From RYN-230 sp036509255 (GTDB lineage: Bacteria; Actinomycetota; Actinomycetes; Streptosporangiales; Streptosporangiaceae), in contig DATCFY010000044.1 in the NCBI GenBank assembly GCA_036509255.1, positions 50,730 through 114,729 on the forward strand: a stretch of 64,000 nt of DNA. The letters run 5' to 3'. The notes beneath the pieces are model-generated. The model made no database searches, was not told where the DNA came from, and worked only from the letters and a program-made list of their open reading frames with translations. Made by a program: the position numbers and the translations under genes. Below, in pieces: positions 57,866 to 64,000 of this stretch; position 1 is the stretch's first letter; every line of letters starts with the position of its first letter.

Positions 57866-59149
57866 TTACGACAGGGCCCCGTCAGCGAGGGCCCCGTCAG
57901 CGAGGGCCCCGTCAGCGAGGGCACTGCGCAGCCGTGACCCGAGGTCCGGGCGGTTGACCTGCCCGATCTCCACCGCCGAGCATCCCACCCATTCCGCCGC
58001 CTCGCGCAGTGCCCGGGCCATCGGTGCGACGGCGGCGGCGGAGTCCAGCGAGAGCTGCCGCGCGACCAGGGTCTGGCCCTGGCGGACCGGATCGACCCGG
58101 CCGAGCAGGCGGCCCCCAGCCAGCAACGGCATCGCGTAATACCCGTGCACCCGCTTGGGCTTGGGCACGTAGGCCTCGAGGCTGTGCTCGAAGCCGAACA
58201 TCCGCCTGGTCCGCTTGCGGTCCCACAGCAGGGAGTCGAACGGGGAGAGCAGGGTCACCCGGTGCCGTCCGCGCGGCGCCTCGGCCAGTGCCGCCGGGTC
58301 GGCCCAGCCCGGCACCATGGTGCTGGCTGCCTTCCGGCCCGTGCCCGGCGGGGCGGCTACCTCGATCCCGACCGGGGTCAGGCCGGCCGCCAGCGCGGAT
58401 TCCCCGGCGAGTTCGGCGTGCCGGGCCTGGCCGTCGGTCAGCTCGCGGAGCCGGTGGTAGTCGATCAGGTCCGGGCGGGTGACCACGCCCAGCGCCCGGG
58501 CCGCCACCCCGGCCAGGTGGGCCAGGCAGTCTGCGTCGGCCGGCTCGCGGCCGAGTAGTTCGCTGGGCAGTACGCGCTCGGGCAGGTCGTACACGCGCCG
58601 CCAGCCGTCCCGGCGGACACAGATCACCTCGCCTACATCCAGCAGCCACTCCACGGCGATCTTCGTGTCCGACCAGTCCCACCAGGGACCGCCGGCCTTG
58701 GCTCCGCCGAGCTGGGTGGCGTTGAGCGGCCCTTCGGCGCGCAGCCTGGCCAGCACCTCGGCGACGGTGCGCTCGTGGCTCTGGTGCCACCGCTTGCCCC
58801 GGGCGCGCAGCGCGCGGCGGCGGAAGGCGTACCAGGGCCATTCCTCCAGGGGCAGGATGCAGGCCGCGTGGGACCAGTACTCGAAGGCCGCCGACTGGCG
58901 CGGATGCCAGTACGCGCGCTCGATCCGCTCCCGTGGCACCGGGCCGAGCCGGGCGTAGGCGACGAGCTCATGGGAGCGGGCCAGGACGCTGATGGTGTCC
59001 AGCTGCACCGCGCCGAGCCTGCGCAGCATGGCGGGCACGCCGCCGCGGCGGCTACTGGCCCCGAAGAAACCCTGCGCGCGCAGCGTGAGCATCCGGGCCT
59101 CGTCGGCCGAGACGGACAGCTGAGGGGCTGGTAGGACAACGCTCGCCAC
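57866..59149 (-). CDS. YcaQ/AlkX-family winged-helix DNA glycosylase
   Basis: The 427-residue product (GTG start) belongs to the YcaQ/AlkZ superfamily, which unhooks DNA interstrand crosslinks. The catalytic QxD motif is QLD at 49-51 (LGAVQLDTISV); the QxQ variant would be AlkZ. Further hallmarks are FEYWSHAACILP, RPDLIDYHRL, SPFDSLLWDRKRTRRMFGFEHSLEAYVPKPKRVHGYYAMPLL and GRVDPVR. Its end is a triple ALADG repeat coded by three 15-bp DNA repeats. The IS element lies about 70 bp upstream of its start and may affect its promoter. Confidence 0.88.
   Translation of the reverse strand: MASVVLPAPQLSVSADEARMLTLRAQGFFGASSRRGGVPAMLRRLGAVQLDTISVLARSHELVAYARLGPVPRERIERAYWHPRQSAAFEYWSHAACILPLEEWPWYAFRRRALRARGKRWHQSHERTVAEVLARLRAEGPLNATQLGGAKAGGPWWDWSDTKIAVEWLLDVGEVICVRRDGWRRVYDLPERVLPSELLGREPADADCLAHLAGVAARALGVVTRPDLIDYHRLRELTDGQARHAELAGESALAAGLTPVGIEVAAPPGTGRKAASTMVPGWADPAALAEAPRGRHRVTLLSPFDSLLWDRKRTRRMFGFEHSLEAYVPKPKRVHGYYAMPLLAGGRLLGRVDPVRQGQTLVARQLSLDSAAAVAPMARALREAAEWVGCSAVEIGQVNRPDLGSRLRSALADGALADGALADGALS
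57877..57921. repeat. Three 15-bp repeats at the end of the AlkX-like gene
   Basis: CCCCGTCAGCGAGGG-type units at 57877, 57892 and 57907 code the ALADG repeats at the protein end. They lie next to the 40-bp gap to the convergent FtsX gene, so slippage would lengthen or shorten the tail harmlessly. Confidence 0.8.
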
Positions 59150-59257
59150 AAGACGTGCAGCTTAACGGGGGGCACCGACATTCCGCCGGGGTGGGCCCGG
59201 CCGGGGGGTGCGCGTCAATTTTGTAGGTGAGCAAGATTGCTGAGCGGGTCCGGCTGG

Positions 59258-60625
59258 TCAGGCGGCTGGCGTCTGGTTGTGCGGCGGGAGCCAGATGCGG
59301 TCTTCGGGCCTGCTGGCCTGCTGGCAGCGCAGCGTGGTGATGGCGTCCGCGCCGACGGCAGTCCAGTGCATGCCTGGGAGTTTGAGGCGCTGGCCGATGA
59401 CCGACTTGCACCCGGATTCAACGACACCGGAGCCGACGAACAGGCCGCACTGGCGGAACCAGTGGTAGCGCATGCGGGGCGCGTTGTTCTCGAAGTAGCC
59501 CAGCGCGGTGTCGAGCTCGGCTTTCTTGACACCGACGAGGGGGTAGGCACGGGCCGCGGCGCAGATGCCGTCGATGTAGCCGTAGCCGGGGTCTTCCATC
59601 CGGGCGGCGAGCCATGCTTCTTTCTGGTCTCCGAGCATGAACTCCAGGAGGCGGGCGAGGTCGTGCAGGTGCTCGCGGGCATGGTAGAGGTCGACGATCT
59701 GGGTGGCTTCGGGGAACTTGCTGCTGGCGATGTTCCAGATCCAGGCGGCGCCATCACCGAGGATCGTGAGCTGGCGGACGTGGCCGGCGCCGCGGCGGGT
59801 GCCTTCGGCTTTCACCAGGTCCGCGAACACCGCCGCAGGCTCAAAGGTGGCGATGTAGCTGCAGGAGTCCCGGTCCCGGACCGGGTACCCGTCGTCATCG
59901 ACCTTGTCCTGGGTGAAGAAGACGGCGAGCTTGGCCTCGCGGGTGCGGGCGCGGCCGTCTTCGCCCTTGCCGGGCCGCCCGGCGGTCTCCTTCGCCGTCA
60001 TGGGCACGCCGGTGCCGTCGATGACGGCATATAGCTTGTCCGGCAGCGGGGACGGTGGCAGTGGCACCAGTTTCCGGGCGGTGATCAGCGCGGCCCGGTC
60101 CCGGAGGGCTGCGGCCTGCGCGGCGCCGCTGGCCTCGGCGGCCCGCTCGACCCGCTTGGCGGTCAGCCGCACCCCGGCCAGGTCCTCCAGCAGCCCGGCC
60201 GCCTCCGCGAACGGCGCCGCGGCTGCGGCCCGGTCAGTCATCGCGGCCAGTCCCGGTGACAGGGAGGCGCCCGCCACGCCCAGCCCGGCGTCGCGGGGTG
60301 CGAAGCCATGCCCGCAGGCCGCGCAGTGATACCAGGCGCGCGTGAGGGTCACCGGCCCGAGCACGGTGTCGATGACCTTGTCCCGGTAGGAGACGAAGCC
60401 CGCCTGGTGGCCCTGCCCGCAGCGCACCCGGGGGCCGCGGTAACCGGGATCGGCGGCCAGCAGCTGCCCCAGCATGCCGCAGCCCGCCTGCAGCATCCCG
60501 GCCCGGATCACCGCCTCCGCCGCCTCCAGCCCCGCCTCGCAGCCCAGCGACCGCGCCGCCTCCGCCGCCAGGCGGCCTATCTCAGCGGCTTTCTCCCGCG
60601 TGAGTGCCTCGCAGAGCCCCTTTTT
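59258..60625 (-). CDS. ISKra4-family transposase, orfB (catalytic part)
   Basis: This frame, read from the slippage site, encodes 455 residues. It has HxCxxCGHGFAPRD (a zinc-like CAACGHG), VYAVIDGTGVPM-type first Asp (LYAVIDGTGVPMTAKE), LTILGDGAAWIWNIA (second Asp), DLYHAREHLHDLARLLEF, and GSGVVESGCKSVIGQRLKLPGMHW with the late Glu. Together these give a DDE transposase of the ISKra4 family. It has no obvious start codon of its own. The frame stays open upstream to 60883, but the real N-terminus comes from orfA through a -1 frameshift at AAAAAGG (60625-60619). Predicted fusion length is about 580 residues. Confidence 0.88.
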   Translation of the reverse strand, partial: KKGLCEALTREKAAEIGRLAAEAARSLGCEAGLEAAEAVIRAGMLQAGCGMLGQLLAADPGYRGPRVRCGQGHQAGFVSYRDKVIDTVLGPVTLTRAWYHCAACGHGFAPRDAGLGVAGASLSPGLAAMTDRAAAAAPFAEAAGLLEDLAGVRLTAKRVERAAEASGAAQAAALRDRAALITARKLVPLPPSPLPDKLYAVIDGTGVPMTAKETAGRPGKGEDGRARTREAKLAVFFTQDKVDDDGYPVRDRDSCSYIATFEPAAVFADLVKAEGTRRGAGHVRQLTILGDGAAWIWNIASSKFPEATQIVDLYHAREHLHDLARLLEFMLGDQKEAWLAARMEDPGYGYIDGICAAARAYPLVGVKKAELDTALGYFENNAPRMRYHWFRQCGLFVGSGVVESGCKSVIGQRLKLPGMHWTAVGADAITTLRCQQASRPEDRIWLPPHNQTPAA

Positions 60626-60999
60626 CCGCCCTCCGGCACCGGGGGCGCATCCGTGCCGGCGATGGGCCTGACCTCGCAGATCTTCTCGTTTACCTCTGCG
60701 ATCTGCTCGCTGATCGCCGTGAACTCGCCATGCCGGGCCACCTCGCGGCGCACCTTCTCCACCTCTGCCGCCGCCAGCTGGCGGCCGACCGTCTTCCGCC
60801 GCCCCGCCGACCGGGTCCACAAGAACCGCGGCCCATGACCGGGATGACCCGGGACAGCACACGCGCAGTTCGGCTTGCCACACTTGCGCCAGTTCTCGGT
60901 CACCGACCCGCGGCGGAAATCGCCCACCGCTGCGAGCTGCGCAAACAAGCGGTCCCGCTCAGCCTCCAGCTCCGGAAGCAACGGCTCGGCCATGGGCAC
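60577..60999 (-). CDS. ISKra4 orfA (DUF6788-like, N-terminal part of transposase)
   Basis: The 140-residue ORF starts MPMAEPLLPELEAERDRLFAQL; the second ATG at 60993 is equally good. It has CGKPNCACAVPGHPGHGPRF, a C-x4-C-x-C zinc-like site, followed by a coiled-coil-prone segment (AAEVEKVRREVARH, ISEQIAEVNEKI). It overlaps orfB in the -1 frame by about 50 bp. The slippery A-AAA-AGG near its end allows fusion to orfB; termination gives a short protein that may regulate transposition. Confidence 0.78.
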   Translation of the reverse strand: MPMAEPLLPELEAERDRLFAQLAAVGDFRRGSVTENWRKCGKPNCACAVPGHPGHGPRFLWTRSAGRRKTVGRQLAAAEVEKVRREVARHGEFTAISEQIAEVNEKICEVRPIAGTDAPPVPEGGKRGSARHSRGRKPLR

Positions 61000-61006
61000 C
61001 CCTCAT

Positions 61007-61028
61007 CTGGTTGTGATATCACAACCAG
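61007..61028. repeat. 22-bp perfect palindrome upstream of orfA
   Basis: CTGGTTGTGAT at 61007-61017 is followed directly by its exact complement. It lies 8 bp before the orfA ATG inside the IS right end. It could bind the transposase or orfA protein, or block read-through from outside. Confidence 0.75.
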
Positions 61029-61136
61029 ACTCCCATCATAACCAGGCCAGATGCGGGACCCCTACAGATGTGTCGCACACCCCCGGCCGGGCGGCCGCCG
61101 CAGGGTGGGCCGTCAGGCGGCGCGCGGGGGGGTCTT

Positions 61137-61412
61137 TTAGTACCAGTCCTCGAAGATGTCGGTGGACATGGCGAGCAGGCCACCGACGACCACCAGGCCG
61201 GCGCCAGTCCAGAACAGCCACCAGATCGTGCCGAAGACCAGGGAAAGGCCACCGACCAGGAAGCCGAGCATGATGATGCTGACGGCTACCCAGGACACCG
61301 GCCGGCCGTGGAACGGCTCGTAGTGGCCGGGGCTGGCGGGCGCGATGTCGCCGTGGGCGTCCACATCCGTCCCGGCGCCGGACCTCAGGTCCGTTCCCAC
61401 CTGGTCCGTCAT
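61137..61412 (-). CDS. Small HGxxPAAG-family membrane protein
   Basis: ATG at 61412 behind GAGAGGAG gives 91 residues; the frame is open to 61490. The N-terminal 30 residues are polar and end with HGDIAPASPGH (the HGxxPAA-like motif). Then come two membrane helices, VSWVAVSIIMLGFLVGGLSLVFG and WWLFWTGAGLVVVGGLLAMS, and the tail IFEDWY. The family is small and actinobacterial, without known function, and is usually found near secA as here. Confidence 0.8.
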   Translation of the reverse strand: MTDQVGTDLRSGAGTDVDAHGDIAPASPGHYEPFHGRPVSWVAVSIIMLGFLVGGLSLVFGTIWWLFWTGAGLVVVGGLLAMSTDIFEDWY

Positions 61413-62048
61413 GAGCGCCGCTCCTCTCCTCGTCCACCGGTTCCTCGCCACCGGGGCGGGCAGCGCCGCCAGTCCTGGCGGAACTGCCACCGCTGGTACA
61501 TATTGTGGCGGGAAACCCCGCCACGTTCACGCCCGGCCCCCCGGAATGCGGGCTGGACCGGCCACGTTCTTGCTCATAAGCAAGACACGCCACGGCCAGG
61601 GCCGGGCGCGCTCGCACGCGACTAGCGTAGCGGGGCAGCGCGCGGGACGGGTAAGCCGGCGGGTGCAAGCGGCCCGGATCAGCCCGGGCTGCGGGCAATT
61701 TTCCCGGATTGGGAGCGTTCCTTCCGGTGACCGGGAACCCTGGCGCGGCCATAACGTTCTCAGATCAGCAACGTTCCCGCCGGGGTGCACGCATGCGGCT
61801 CGGTTTCGTTGCGTGTCTCGCCTACCATGACATGTGACGGGTGGCACCGGTGCGCCCCTGGCTGTCGTCCGCCTGGCGGGCCGTTTCACCGGCCGCCTGG
61901 CAGGTCGGCAGCCGTCCGCCCGGGCAGCCACACGGCAGGCCAGTCCGCTGGCCGGCAGCCCCAGGGCGGGGAATGTCTTCCGGCCACAGGGTTTCCGGCC
62001 ACAGAGGTTCCGGGTAGCCGGCCACGATCCGCGAGGAGCGCACAAGAA
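61413..62048. other. 636-bp intergenic region before secA
   Basis: I find no convincing gene. It contains a CTTGCT-CATA-AGCAAG hairpin (61569-61584), two AACGTTC repeats about 16 bp apart (61754 and 61769), and a possible -10 TACCAT at 61823-61828 that would give a secA leader of about 215 nt. GAGGAG at 62032-62037 is the likely secA ribosome site. The long leader may hold translational control of secA, but no known element is recognised. Confidence 0.4.

Positions 62049-64000
<1,952 letters not shown>

Larger units (their letters stand above)
59222..61066 (-). mobile_element. ISKra4-family insertion sequence (ISMich2-like, two ORFs)
   Basis: The element carries orfA and orfB of an ISKra4-family transposase on the - strand. 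Candidate ends are TGTAGG at 59222 and its complement ending at 61066, but the inverted-repeat match is short (TGTAGGxG), and an alternative left end at GGGTCC near 59246 is possible. I find no obvious target duplication, so the boundaries are approximate. It is inserted between the AlkX-like gene and a small membrane-protein gene. Confidence 0.75.

Noticed and set aside
61413..62048. Small genes in the region upstream of secA
   Set aside because: Frames at 61834-62160 and 61527-62045 lack starts with ribosome sites and have shadow-like composition (Arg/Pro/Ala-rich).

Overview
The window is about 72% GC and codes densely on both strands. It uses many GTG and some TTG starts, and several promoters sit so close to a start codon that the mRNA would be leaderless. 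The content points to a filamentous or sporulation-type actinobacterium: two WhiB proteins, a complete MtrA-MtrB-LpqB module, coenzyme F420 genes (fbiA, fbiB, fbiC), a DprE1-like oxidase, SpoIIM, a long hibernation factor and actinobacterial DUF families. The gene order is familiar from Streptomyces, Streptosporangiales and relatives, but I cannot name the species from the sequence alone. Almost everything looks like chromosomal core. The one clear mobile element is an ISKra4-type insertion sequence near the right end.

Layout. Positions 1-10932 hold the tail of whiB7 and a small basic protein, then a convergent operon of a ThiF/TOMM-like protein and an ABC1 kinase. A DUF2342 metalloprotease diverges from a membrane-anchored epimerase-like protein, followed by MoaE, a PDZ/Lon-type YlbL protease and a UPF0182 membrane protein. 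Positions 11162-21844 hold sugar and F420 functions: a glycosyltransferase, a nucleotide-sugar pyrophosphorylase, an AlkA-like glycosylase, FbiC, a DprE1-like oxidase, FbiB-FbiA on the opposite strand, and WhiB2/WhmD. Positions 22172-34298 hold a very long family-2 glycosyltransferase with a low-complexity tail, DUF5719, a metallopeptidase-like protein, DUF3499, phosphomannomutase, Trm112, a glucose/mannose-6-phosphate isomerase and a cation efflux protein. This is a mannose-activation and envelope-glycan neighbourhood.

Positions 34306-37536 hold a MerR regulator divergent from two different S-adenosylhomocysteine hydrolases in tandem. Positions 37737-45539 hold RDD and SpoIIM membrane proteins and a translationally coupled MoxR-DUF58-DUF4350-DUF4129-membrane operon. 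Positions 45739-51425 hold mtnA-mtrA-mtrB-lpqB. The mtnA end overlaps mtrA and carries GTAAC half-sites that may be MtrA autoregulatory boxes.

Between lpqB and hpf there is no comF. Instead there is a promoter, a closed, highly structured stretch of about 125 nt and a terminator-like hairpin, which I read as a raiA-family noncoding RNA. After hpf come an orphan NarL-type regulator, a PadR-ABC-FtsX cassette with a clear promoter/operator, an AlkX/YcaQ-like crosslink glycosylase, the IS element with a likely -1 programmed frameshift, a small HGxxPAAG-type membrane protein, and the first two thirds of secA.

The observations most worth following are the raiA RNA candidate, the tandem of canonical and archaeal-type SAH hydrolases, a cluster of four DnaA-box-like 9-mers far from any visible origin, a perfect 25-bp inverted repeat upstream of fbiC, the MtrA-like half-sites buried in rare codons, and FUS-like [G/S]Y[G/S]Q repeats in a membrane protein. 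I see no CRISPR array, prophage, tRNA, rRNA or biosynthetic megasynthase.
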